From positions 1-23,145 of the forward strand of contig JAMWDA010000003.1 of NCBI GenBank assembly GCA_023818995.1: DNA of 23,145 nt, written 5' to 3'. The notes under the pieces are model-generated. The model saw nothing but the letters and a program-made list of their open reading frames with translations, did not search any database and had not been told where the DNA came from. Both the position numbers and the translations under genes were made by a program. Positions 1 to 7,261 of the stretch are shown here, piece after piece; positions within the stretch are counted from its first letter, which is position 1; every line of letters begins with the position of its first letter. This DNA is from Candidatus Omnitrophota bacterium (GTDB taxonomy: Bacteria > Omnitrophota > Gorgyraeia > Duberdicusellales > 4484-171).

Positions 1-244
1 ATAATTTCTCATCCACTCTCTCAATAAAATACAAAATAACTTTTTCTTCTCCCTCACATCCTAATTTTAATGCTTTTGAGAAACTCATCTTTGGGCGAGA
101 ATTAAATCCTTGGGTAAAATACAAAGGTAATTTTGCTCTCCGTAAAGCGCGTTCAAAAATCTTGGTGAGGTCTAACTGAGAAAAATATCTCATATCATCT
201 TTCTTGTAAACTGTTACTGATACCTTAAATATTCTTTTCTCCAT
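1..244 (-). CDS. DUF2344 (TIGR03936-type) radical SAM-linked protein, N-terminal part, cut by window edge
   Basis: The first 81 residues are visible and the gene continues beyond base 1. After a short lead come the residues RYFSQLDL (19-26), FERALRRAKLPLYFTQGF (30-47) and SRPKMSFSKALKLGC (49-63). These match the conserved start of the DUF2344/TIGR03936 family, whose usual wording is close to R-(F/Y)-x-S-H-L-D-L, R-A-x-R-R-A-x-L-P-x-x-x-x-x-G-F, and a P-(R/K)-(I/M)-S-(F/L)-(A/S)-x-A-L-x-L-G stretch. The usual His of SHLD is Gln here. Proteins of this family are nearly always encoded next to, or fused to, the TIGR03960-type radical SAM protein, and that gene precedes this one with a 20-base overlap. 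The ATG at 242-244 gives the expected N-terminus. The biochemical role is not established. A tRNA/RNA-related function is often suspected because the pair sits beside ribonuclease G and ribosomal genes in other genomes. Confidence 0.85.
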   Translation of the reverse strand, partial: MEKRIFKVSVTVYKKDDMRYFSQLDLTKIFERALRRAKLPLYFTQGFNSRPKMSFSKALKLGCEGEEKVILYFIERVDEKL

Positions 245-1874
245 CACTCTCAATAGATATATAAGACCAGCTGAAATTATCTCTTTTATTATTCAGATAT
301 ATATACTTATCTATATTCTCCTCAATAAACGCTCTTTCCCAAATTCTATAATTAAATTTTTCCGGATAAGAATCAAAGCATGCCCCCAGATTAAATGCTC
401 GCAAAATAACTTTACATAAATTTCTATCTGCTCGCGAAATTATTGCCTCTAAAACACTTCTCTTAGGATTAGAAAAAGATACTCTTATACCGTATTTAGG
501 CATATTTTCTAAAATTAACTTCCTCTTCCTTTCTATCTCCTCTTCCTTATCAATGGGCATATTTTGGAAATGAGAAAATGGCTTAGGTATGAATGTATTT
601 ATACTTAAATTTATCCTCAGTTTTGATTCCTTTCTAATTTCATTTACGAATCTACCCATAGCAATCAAATCTTCATCTTCCTCGTAAGGTAAACCGAACA
701 TAAAGTAAAGTTTTATATGCCGTAAATTCAAAGTTCTTAGAATCTTTGCTGTCTCCCATAATTTTTTCATATCGATATTTTTATTTATTCTCTCTCGTAA
801 TCGGGAAGTAGCTGACTCTATAGCAAAAGTAGCAGAAACCTTCTTTAATTTGGTAAGAGAGCGATAAAGATTATCCACGATATCCTCTATTCTCAAAGAA
901 GGCAAAGAAATACCTATCTTATCTTTACCAAAATACTCGCTAACCTTATCGATTAACTCTTCTATATTAGAGTAATTTGATGCAGAAAGAGCCAAGAGAG
1001 AAAAATTCTCATATCCACTACTATCATAGGTTCTCTTTATTATATCAATTATACAATCTACACTCCTCTGCCGGTAAGGGAAATAGAGACGATTTGCCTG
1101 ACAAAAAAAACAGCGGTTAGGACAACCTCTGGCTATCTCTACCTGAACACGGTCATGAACAATCTCTGTATGAGGAGTAAGCCAATTGGTTGGCACATAA
1201 ACTTTATCCATATCTTTTACGTAGAATCTTTTTATAGGTAATTTTGCATACCTATATTTTTTCTCAAAAATATACTTATCACCTTTTAAATAAAAATTAT
1301 AAAACTTTGGCACATAGAATCCTTCATACTCAGCTAATACCCTTAGTCTTTCCTCTTTCTCTTTATACCTTTGTAACGTATCTATAAACTTAAATGCCAT
1401 ATCTTCAAATTCACCCAGAAAAAATACATCTACGAATTCGGCTAAACCTTCGGGGTTAGCTACTCCTCCTCCTAAAACAATTAAGTCTTTTCTAAAAGCT
1501 GATTTTAATTCTATACCTCCTAAAGAGAGCATAGCTAAGAAATTAGTATAATTTAACTCGTAGTTAAAATTAAATCCTAAAACCTCAAAATCGCTTAAGG
1601 GGGTTTTCGTCTCTAAAGAAAAAAGGGTTAACTTATTTCTTTTTAAAAAATCACAAAAATCTTGGTCAGGCATAAATGCTCTTTCACAAACAACATTACT
1701 AAAACTATTAAATAAAGCATAGATTATCCTTATCCCCAAATTACTCATCCCCACCTCATAGAGGTCGGGATAACACAAACATATCTTTATCTTACCGTAA
1801 TGGTCTTTCTTTATTACATTCCACTCGTTACCAATATATCTTTGAGGTTTTTTAAAAATTATCCAGTCTACCAT
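225..1874 (-). CDS. B12-binding-type radical SAM protein (TIGR03960-like)
   Basis: This 549-residue protein has the radical SAM cluster motif C251-x3-C255-x2-C258 in the context ARGCPNRCFFCQ, which would bind a [4Fe-4S] cluster and S-adenosylmethionine. The N-terminal part (about 30-165) looks like the degenerate B12-binding Rossmann domain of this family, with YPDLYEVGMSNLG at 35-47 and GGGVANPEGLAEF at 135-147 followed by a LGEFED stretch. The region after the cluster includes the RQRS segment and a TIM-barrel-like body, then LYFMFGLPYEEDED, the typical GLP...ED signature. The start overlaps the end of rodA by 7 bases, and the stop lies inside the DUF2344 gene, so translation is probably coupled. 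The family is widespread and its substrate is unknown to me. Its linkage to mre/rod and, elsewhere, to ribonuclease G and rplU/rpmA is conserved. No strong ribosome binding site precedes the ATG. Confidence 0.88.
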   Translation of the reverse strand: MVDWIIFKKPQRYIGNEWNVIKKDHYGKIKICLCYPDLYEVGMSNLGIRIIYALFNSFSNVVCERAFMPDQDFCDFLKRNKLTLFSLETKTPLSDFEVLGFNFNYELNYTNFLAMLSLGGIELKSAFRKDLIVLGGGVANPEGLAEFVDVFFLGEFEDMAFKFIDTLQRYKEKEERLRVLAEYEGFYVPKFYNFYLKGDKYIFEKKYRYAKLPIKRFYVKDMDKVYVPTNWLTPHTEIVHDRVQVEIARGCPNRCFFCQANRLYFPYRQRSVDCIIDIIKRTYDSSGYENFSLLALSASNYSNIEELIDKVSEYFGKDKIGISLPSLRIEDIVDNLYRSLTKLKKVSATFAIESATSRLRERINKNIDMKKLWETAKILRTLNLRHIKLYFMFGLPYEEDEDLIAMGRFVNEIRKESKLRINLSINTFIPKPFSHFQNMPIDKEEEIERKRKLILENMPKYGIRVSFSNPKRSVLEAIISRADRNLCKVILRAFNLGACFDSYPEKFNYRIWERAFIEENIDKYIYLNNKRDNFSWSYISIESDGEKNI

Positions 1875-2938
1875 TGTTTAACAATATTTAGAAAAATACC
1901 TAAAGAAATTGCTGTAATCAAAAGATGTGTCCCTCCGTAACTAAGGAAAGGTAAAGGAATTCCTACCACAGGAAATAAACCCATCGTCATACCTATATTT
2001 ATAAATATTTGAAGAAATAGTAAAGAGAATATTCCTATGCATAAAAATTGTCCAAAGTTATCTTTGACCTCTCTTGTTTTATTTAGAATATTTTTTAAAA
2101 TGTTCCCGTAAATCCATAATAGGAAGAGAGAACCTATCAACCCAAATTCTTCAGCTATAACGGTGAAGATGAAATCTGTATGCCTTTCGGGAAGGAAATT
2201 AAACTGGTTCTGTGTGCCAGCAAGAAATCCTTTCCCAAAAATCTTTCCCGAACCTATAGCTATCTTTGATTGAATAATCGTATACCCTGCACCTAAGGGG
2301 TCAACGTTGGGGTCTAAAAAAACTATTACTCTTTTCTTTTGGTAATCAGCAAGTTTGACCCAGATTAAAGGTAACAAAACTAATCCTAATATCAACATAT
2401 AAATAATGTATCTTTTCTTTATATCCGAAGATAAACTCATCATAAAGAATATAAGAAAAATAAGCATAGCTGTCCCTAAATCTGGCTGTTTGAATATTAA
2501 GATAAAACTTATACTAATCAGTATGAGGGGGAGGATAAGTTTTCTAAAGAATATAGCTCTCTTTACATCTAAAGAAAGAATTCTTGCGCTTAAAATAATC
2601 ACTGCTAATTTAGAGAATTCCGACGGTTGGAAGTTAAACTCCCCTAAAGGAATCCATCTCTGCGCGCCCATAATTTCCTTCCCCCATAATTTAACTCCTA
2701 AAAGAAAAATAATACTCAAAATGTATATATAAAAACTTAAATTAAAATATACTCTGTAGTTTATAAAATAAAACACCAGTATAACTATCCAAAACACAAA
2801 TATCCAAACTATCTGTTTATAGAATTGTTCCTTACCACTAAACTCCCCCTCCTGATGTAAACTACTATTAAGAGCGATTAAACTAAGGCAGTTAAGTATA
2901 ATTATACAAAGGATAAATAACCTTATATTAAATCTCAT
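1868..2938 (-). CDS. rodA: RodA, SEDS-family peptidoglycan glycosyltransferase
   Basis: This 356-residue, highly hydrophobic protein has about ten predicted membrane segments. Family signatures include GAQRWIPLGEFNFQPSEFSKLA (about 91-112), KQPDLGTA (150-157), FLPERHTDFIFTVIAEE (about 248-264) and the terminal PLPFLSYGGTHLL. SEDS proteins polymerise lipid II glycan strands. RodA works with the class B penicillin-binding protein PBP2 in the elongasome, and the PBP2 gene lies directly upstream with a 4-base overlap. FtsW/SpoVE paralogues share the fold, but the mrdA-rodA pairing inside an mre operon supports RodA over FtsW. Its length is near the usual 370. It ends 7 bases inside the radical SAM gene that follows. 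Confidence 0.96.
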   Translation of the reverse strand: MRFNIRLFILCIIILNCLSLIALNSSLHQEGEFSGKEQFYKQIVWIFVFWIVILVFYFINYRVYFNLSFYIYILSIIFLLGVKLWGKEIMGAQRWIPLGEFNFQPSEFSKLAVIILSARILSLDVKRAIFFRKLILPLILISISFILIFKQPDLGTAMLIFLIFFMMSLSSDIKKRYIIYMLILGLVLLPLIWVKLADYQKKRVIVFLDPNVDPLGAGYTIIQSKIAIGSGKIFGKGFLAGTQNQFNFLPERHTDFIFTVIAEEFGLIGSLFLLWIYGNILKNILNKTREVKDNFGQFLCIGIFSLLFLQIFINIGMTMGLFPVVGIPLPFLSYGGTHLLITAISLGIFLNIVKQW

Positions 2939-4650
2939 CTCTTTATCTCCTCTTGACTAATAATACCCTTGTTTTTAGCTTCTTTTAAAAAATCATAAGC
3001 TACCTTTACTGCTTCTGAACTTGAGCCAACATTCTCCAAGAACACACATATGCTATATTTGGGAGAAGAGGAAGGGAAAAAACCTACAAACCAACCATGA
3101 GATTTACCTATAGTTTGAGCAGTTCCTGTTTTACCAGCAATAGATAATTTAAGAGTATCTAATAAATGTGCTGTCCCATTACTCCACGATACTACTGCTT
3201 CTAAACCCTTCTTAACCTCATTTATATGAGATAAAGAGAGATCTAAAAATTTGGAAGGAGATAAAGAAATATTCTCACCTTCTATTTCTTTAACTAAATG
3301 AGGTTTAACTAAGTATCCTCCATTAGCAAAAGCAGATATGGCTACTAACACCTCTAAAGGTGTTGCTTCTAAATATCCTTGCCCAATAGAAACATTCAAA
3401 GTATCGCCTTTAAACCAAGGGGATTTTATATTTGTAATTTTCCAATGCTGGTCAGGAACTATGCCACTTTTCTCATAAGGGAGATCTATACCTGTGAGGG
3501 TATTTAAACCAAACTTTTTTGCCCATTTGGCTATTTTATCAATATCCAAAATCGCACCTACATTATAAAAATAAACATTGCAGGAATGGGCAAGAGCTTC
3601 TATAAGGTTCTGCTTACCATGAGCTGACCTGCATTCAAAAGAAAGATTACCCAATCTATATCTTCCTTCGCAGATAAACGTAGTGTTAGAAGTAATCTTT
3701 TTTTCTTCTAAACCAGCAATACTAAGAATGGGTTTAAAAACAGAACCTAAAGGGTATCTCGCTTGTATGCCACGATTAAGCAAAATGTTATCCTCAGCTT
3801 TAAGTATACTATCAAAATCTACTCCTCGCATAATCTGATTAGGCTCATAGGAAGGTTGGGAACAAAAAACATGTATCTGGCCATCCCGAGGGTCCATTAC
3901 AATAATCACCCCTCTTTTATATTCTGATAACAGTTGGTAAGCAATTCTCTGTAACCTCAAATCAATAGTTAAAACTATATCTTTCCCTTTCTTGGGATGA
4001 TTGGCTCCTAAAAAACCTGCAATTTTCCCTAAAGCATCTACCTCCAATAGCTCTCCTCCGTCTCTACCTGCTAAATAATTATTGTAGTATTTTTCTATTC
4101 CCGCTAATCCTACACGTTGATAAGGAATGTACCCATAAACATCAGAATTATTAGAAACATTCACTCCTCTTTTTACATAACCTAATATATGAGCTAACTC
4201 TTTACCAAAAGGATAATGTCGTTGAGGAATCTCTTCAATAATAACTTCTTCTCCCAACTCTTCTTTCAAAGCTAATGCCTTCTCTTTATCTATATCTATC
4301 AAAATATCTACAGGGTAGAATGGGCTCCTAAAATTCCTATTATAGTTAATTGTTAGTGTCTCTTTTTTAACTTTTGCTAACCGAGAAATTTTAGAAAAAA
4401 GTTCCTCCTTGTTATCTTTTATTTGATATGGTATAACCGCGATATTAAATGCTCCTCTATCGTAAGCAAGAGTTTCGTAGTTACGGTCAAGGATCGTCCC
4501 TCTTATAGCTTCTTTAGATACAACCCTTATATAATTAGCTTGCGCACGATTCAAATACATATCCCCCTTGATAACCTGATAATAGAATAAACTTATAACT
4601 AAAATTATCAATCCTCCCAGGGATAAATTCCTAATTAGTTTAATATCCAT
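2935..4650 (-). CDS. mrdA: Penicillin-binding protein 2, elongation transpeptidase
   Basis: This 571-residue class B penicillin-binding protein cross-links peptidoglycan during cell elongation. One N-terminal membrane anchor (about 9-27) precedes the periplasmic part. The non-catalytic pedestal region carries RGTILDRN (50-57) and YPFGKELAHILGYV (146-159). The transpeptidase domain shows all three active-site motifs: SVFK with catalytic S303 and K306, SCN at 356-358, and KTG at 507-509. GSVFKP and GQGYLEATPLE are also typical. It is somewhat shorter than the E. coli protein (633). The ATG at 4648-4650 lies 16 bases inside mreD, and the stop overlaps the rodA start by 4 bases, so mreD-mrdA-rodA is probably translated as a coupled set. 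It partners RodA in the elongasome. A FtsI/PBP3-like role is less likely given this context. Confidence 0.96.
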   Translation of the reverse strand: MDIKLIRNLSLGGLIILVISLFYYQVIKGDMYLNRAQANYIRVVSKEAIRGTILDRNYETLAYDRGAFNIAVIPYQIKDNKEELFSKISRLAKVKKETLTINYNRNFRSPFYPVDILIDIDKEKALALKEELGEEVIIEEIPQRHYPFGKELAHILGYVKRGVNVSNNSDVYGYIPYQRVGLAGIEKYYNNYLAGRDGGELLEVDALGKIAGFLGANHPKKGKDIVLTIDLRLQRIAYQLLSEYKRGVIIVMDPRDGQIHVFCSQPSYEPNQIMRGVDFDSILKAEDNILLNRGIQARYPLGSVFKPILSIAGLEEKKITSNTTFICEGRYRLGNLSFECRSAHGKQNLIEALAHSCNVYFYNVGAILDIDKIAKWAKKFGLNTLTGIDLPYEKSGIVPDQHWKITNIKSPWFKGDTLNVSIGQGYLEATPLEVLVAISAFANGGYLVKPHLVKEIEGENISLSPSKFLDLSLSHINEVKKGLEAVVSWSNGTAHLLDTLKLSIAGKTGTAQTIGKSHGWFVGFFPSSSPKYSICVFLENVGSSSEAVKVAYDFLKEAKNKGIISQEEIKR

Positions 4651-5084
4651 CCTTTTAAGTAATTAAACAAGAATAGAACAATAAAAGAGTGAGTAAGGAA
4701 ACTAAAATAGAATAAAAAAGATAATTCTTGGTTCCATAAATTATTTAAAATTATATAGATAATCAATCCTATAGTAGAAACTAAGTGGGGGGAGAAATCT
4801 TTCCTCTTAAATTTAAAATAATTGGATAAATACCGTATACTCAAAAATACAATAAGAAAGATAAAACAGGAGAAGGGTATCTTTCTAAAAAGTAGAGCAT
4901 CTCTTACCAAGCCCAAAATCAAACTCGTTACAACACCAAATTTAAAAGGTAGGTGATAAGCTACAAAAATTACGCCTAAAGGAATAAATTCTATATTAAA
5001 AAATGGTATGTATAAAGGTAAGATAATATCCATAAAAGATAAGATAAAGAGAAAAATTATAATTTTCTTGTAATATATGTACAT
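4635..5084 (-). CDS. mreD: MreD, rod shape-determining membrane protein
   Basis: This is a small (149 residues) and very hydrophobic protein with about five membrane segments and few charged residues except in short loops. A central KFGVVTSLILGLVRDALLF segment (48-66) resembles the most conserved stretch of MreD, the G-x-x-x-G-L-x-x-D part. Sequence similarity in this family is weak, so the name rests mainly on hydrophobicity, length and its place between mreC and mrdA. MreD sits in the inner membrane and helps couple MreB filaments to wall synthesis through MreC and PBP2. Its ATG follows the mreC stop by 10 bases and its end overlaps mrdA by 16 bases. Confidence 0.85.
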   Translation of the reverse strand: MYIYYKKIIIFLFILSFMDIILPLYIPFFNIEFIPLGVIFVAYHLPFKFGVVTSLILGLVRDALLFRKIPFSCFIFLIVFLSIRYLSNYFKFKRKDFSPHLVSTIGLIIYIILNNLWNQELSFLFYFSFLTHSFIVLFLFNYLKGWILN

Positions 5085-5094
5085 TATTATAAAA

Positions 5095-5829
5095 TTATTT
5101 AACTACGAAAACGGTTGAGGAAGATAAAATATTGGAAACTGGCTCAACGGTTATATCTAACGATAGACTATTTCTATCATAGTTAATACTTTTAACTTTA
5201 CCAATTACCAAATCTATACCCTTTTGATAAAAAGATGCTAAAACTAAATCTCCTTCTTTGATATCCTCTCTTATATCTATATAGAAAACCTTTATGGCAC
5301 CACCCAATGTCCCTTTTAACAAACCTAAGGAATTACCAACTTTTACTGTAGTGGTAAAATCTGGGTCATTGACAAGAATAACCTCTATATATTTGCCCCT
5401 TAATCTTAAAACTTTACCTATCAGGTAACCATTGTAGTCAATAACAAACATATTCTCTTTTATAAATTGACCTCCCTCCATACTTGCTAAAACTACTCTC
5501 CTAAAACGAGAAGGTTCTATACCAATAACTTGGATAGGAATTAAATCTATTTTTTTTTCTCCTTTAAATTTTATTATCCTCCTAAGTTGCTCATTCTCTT
5601 CTTCCAAATATTTTAATCTATTGAGTTCTAAGGAAAGCATAATATTTTCTCTCTTCAATTTATTAAATTCTTCTAAGTATCTTTTAGAAGAGAACATAAG
5701 GTTCTTAGTAAAAGAGAGATAAAAATAACGTAAGCCTTCTGCGGAAATATAATAGATAAACACTACCAGAAAGGTAAAAAATATGTAGACTAAATATTTG
5801 GACTTAATAAATTTAGAATGTAGATACAA
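5095..5829 (-). CDS. mreC: MreC, rod shape-determining protein
   Basis: This 244-residue protein has the usual MreC plan: a short cytoplasmic tail, one membrane helix (about 11-29), a heptad-rich coiled coil (about 48-86, with repeated EE/NE/RR and Leu spacing), then a periplasmic double beta-barrel region (about 93-240) containing [15 protein letters not shown] and the [14 protein letters not shown] stretch. MreC bridges MreB/MreD to PBP2 in the elongasome. The apparent start is TTG at 5827-5829, which overlaps the end of mreB by 17 bases. No ATG or GTG lies in frame before the membrane helix, and there is no clear Shine-Dalgarno sequence before the TTG. Translation probably depends on coupling to mreB, and the exact start is uncertain. 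Length is slightly below the usual 270-370. Confidence 0.93.
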   Translation of the reverse strand: MYLHSKFIKSKYLVYIFFTFLVVFIYYISAEGLRYFYLSFTKNLMFSSKRYLEEFNKLKRENIMLSLELNRLKYLEEENEQLRRIIKFKGEKKIDLIPIQVIGIEPSRFRRVVLASMEGGQFIKENMFVIDYNGYLIGKVLRLRGKYIEVILVNDPDFTTTVKVGNSLGLLKGTLGGAIKVFYIDIREDIKEGDLVLASFYQKGIDLVIGKVKSINYDRNSLSLDITVEPVSNILSSSTVFVVK

Positions 5830-6874
5830 GGGAGAGTTGTTTTAACAACTTACTTTCTTCAAGAATTTTACCTGTCCCCAATGCTACCGCTGTTAGAGGA
5901 TCATCTGTAGTAAAACAAGCTAAACCTGTCTCTTCAGAAATCAATTTATCTAAACCTCTAAGCTGAGAACCTCCTCCACATAGAACTATTCCTCGTTCAA
6001 TAAGGTCGGCGGCTAATTCAGGAGGCGTTCTCTCTAAGGTAACCTTAGCTGCTTCCACTATTTCTTTCAAAGGTAATTTTAAAGCATCCCTTATCTCCTC
6101 AGAGGTAACTTTCATAAATTTAGGCAAACCTGTAATAAGGTCTCTACCTCTCACTTCCATGGTTAATTCCTCTTCTAATGGCCAAGCCGAACCTCTCTTT
6201 ATCTTTATCTCCTCAGCTGTGCGTTCTCCAATCATTAAGTTGTAAGTTTTTTTCATATGCTCAATTATTGCTTCATCCATTTCATCACCAGCTACTCTTA
6301 TAGAACGCACATACACTATACCTCCCAAAGATATAACTGCTATCTCAGTTGTTCCTCCCCCTATATCAATAATCATATTCCCCTGGGGGTCAGCTATAGG
6401 TAACCCTACTCCAATAGCAGCGGCTATAGGCTCCTCTACCAAGATAACCTCTCTCGCTCCTGCTCTTATAGCTGAATCTTTAACCGCTCGTTTCTCTACT
6501 TCTGTAATCCCTGAAGGCACACCAATAACTACCCTTGGTCCAACAATAACTTTTCGGGGATGGACTTTATGTATAAAATGCCTTAACATACTCTCTGTAA
6601 CATCAAAATCAGCGATAACCCCATCTTTCATTGGTCTTATGGCAATAATACTACCCGGTGTTTTACCTAACATCTTTTTCGCTTCTTCTCCTACAGCCCA
6701 TACTTCTCTTGTATTCTTATGAATTGCCACTACCGATGGTTCACAAAGAACAATACCTTCTCCTTTAAGATAAACCAAAGTAGTTGCTGTCCCTAAATCT
6801 ATACCGATATCGTTAGAGAATGCTCCTAAAATATTACTAAGTTTTTTAATGTATTTTTTTAAAAATACTCTCAT
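5813..6874 (-). CDS. mreB: MreB, actin-like cell-shape protein
   Basis: This 353-residue member of the actin/Hsp70 ATPase fold forms membrane-bound filaments that steer lateral wall synthesis. Phosphate-1 motif [13 protein letters not shown] lies at 24-36, the hydrolysis-region [10 protein letters not shown] at 146-155, phosphate-2 [13 protein letters not shown] at 168-180, and the C-terminal adenosine motif [14 protein letters not shown] near 300. About 20 residues precede the first strand. This tail ([19 protein letters not shown]) is basic and amphipathic and longer than in E. coli, fitting a membrane-targeting helix. The ATG is preceded by GAGGTG at 6879-6884 (4-base spacing) and by a near-consensus promoter, so this gene appears to open the mre-mrdA-rodA transcription unit. 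Confidence 0.98.
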   Translation of the reverse strand: MRVFLKKYIKKLSNILGAFSNDIGIDLGTATTLVYLKGEGIVLCEPSVVAIHKNTREVWAVGEEAKKMLGKTPGSIIAIRPMKDGVIADFDVTESMLRHFIHKVHPRKVIVGPRVVIGVPSGITEVEKRAVKDSAIRAGAREVILVEEPIAAAIGVGLPIADPQGNMIIDIGGGTTEIAVISLGGIVYVRSIRVAGDEMDEAIIEHMKKTYNLMIGERTAEEIKIKRGSAWPLEEELTMEVRGRDLITGLPKFMKVTSEEIRDALKLPLKEIVEAAKVTLERTPPELAADLIERGIVLCGGGSQLRGLDKLISEETGLACFTTDDPLTAVALGTGKILEESKLLKQLSLVSTF

Positions 6875-6903
6875 TAAACACCTCTACTTTGCTTCCCTCT
6901 ACT

Positions 6904-6939
6904 AAAGAGCATAATACCAAACACAAATAATGTTGTCAA
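6904..6939 (-). promoter_or_regulatory. Sigma-70-type promoter upstream of mreB
   Basis: On the minus strand a perfect -35 box TTGACA (6934-6939) is followed after exactly 17 bases by TATTAT (6911-6916), which matches five of six -10 consensus bases. Transcription would start near 6904, leaving an untranslated leader of about 30 bases that contains the GAGGTG ribosome binding site (6879-6884) of mreB. It lies in the 72-base gap between the PilZ and mreB genes, the longest gap in the window. It should drive mreBCD-mrdA-rodA and probably the two genes after them. The assignment rests on sequence match alone. Confidence 0.8.
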
Positions 6940-6946
6940 CAGCTAC

Positions 6947-7249
6947 TTAAGTGCCAAATTTTACCCCTGTTAGAAACTTATTACCTATCTCTTTTTGCCA
7001 AATCACTTTTACAAATATCTCTATAGGGATGGGTTTTTCTCCCGGTAGTTCAAATTTAACCTCCAGAATGGTTCCCTCGGCAAGTTTCTTATCTAAAATA
7101 ATACATAATCCTCCTTCACTTATATTTTCTAACAATCCATTACCTTGGGAAGGAACTACTACTCTATAGCTCACAGGGGCAGAAATATTCTTACGGGTAT
7201 ATTTCCTTTTCTCTTCTCTCCTATCAGTATTTTTTGATTCGTTATCCAC
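6947..7249 (-). CDS. Stand-alone PilZ domain protein, probable c-di-GMP receptor
   Basis: This 100-residue protein is essentially one PilZ domain. Both c-di-GMP contact motifs are present: R15-x3-R19 in RKYTR, and N42-x-S44-x2-G47 in ENISEGG, 23 residues further on, the normal spacing. The rest has the expected beta-barrel pattern (GLCIILDKKL, EGTILEVKFELP, IEIFVKVIWQK, KFLTGVKF). PilZ proteins bind cyclic di-GMP and pass the signal to partners in motility, exopolysaccharide or envelope control. Nothing in the protein tells its partner. The start is GTG at 7247-7249; it follows the GT-C-like gene by 12 bases, with no strong ribosome binding site. It lies just before the mreB promoter, so it is probably transcribed with the upstream genes. 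Confidence 0.9.
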   Translation of the reverse strand: MDNESKNTDRREEKRKYTRKNISAPVSYRVVVPSQGNGLLENISEGGLCIILDKKLAEGTILEVKFELPGEKPIPIEIFVKVIWQKEIGNKFLTGVKFGT

Positions 7250-7261
7250 TAATTATTAGAA

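Noticed and set aside
2406..2732. Open frame of 108 codons on the plus strand
   Set aside because: It lies antisense inside rodA, shows no family motif, and its composition is what the reverse of a hydrophobic AT-rich gene gives.
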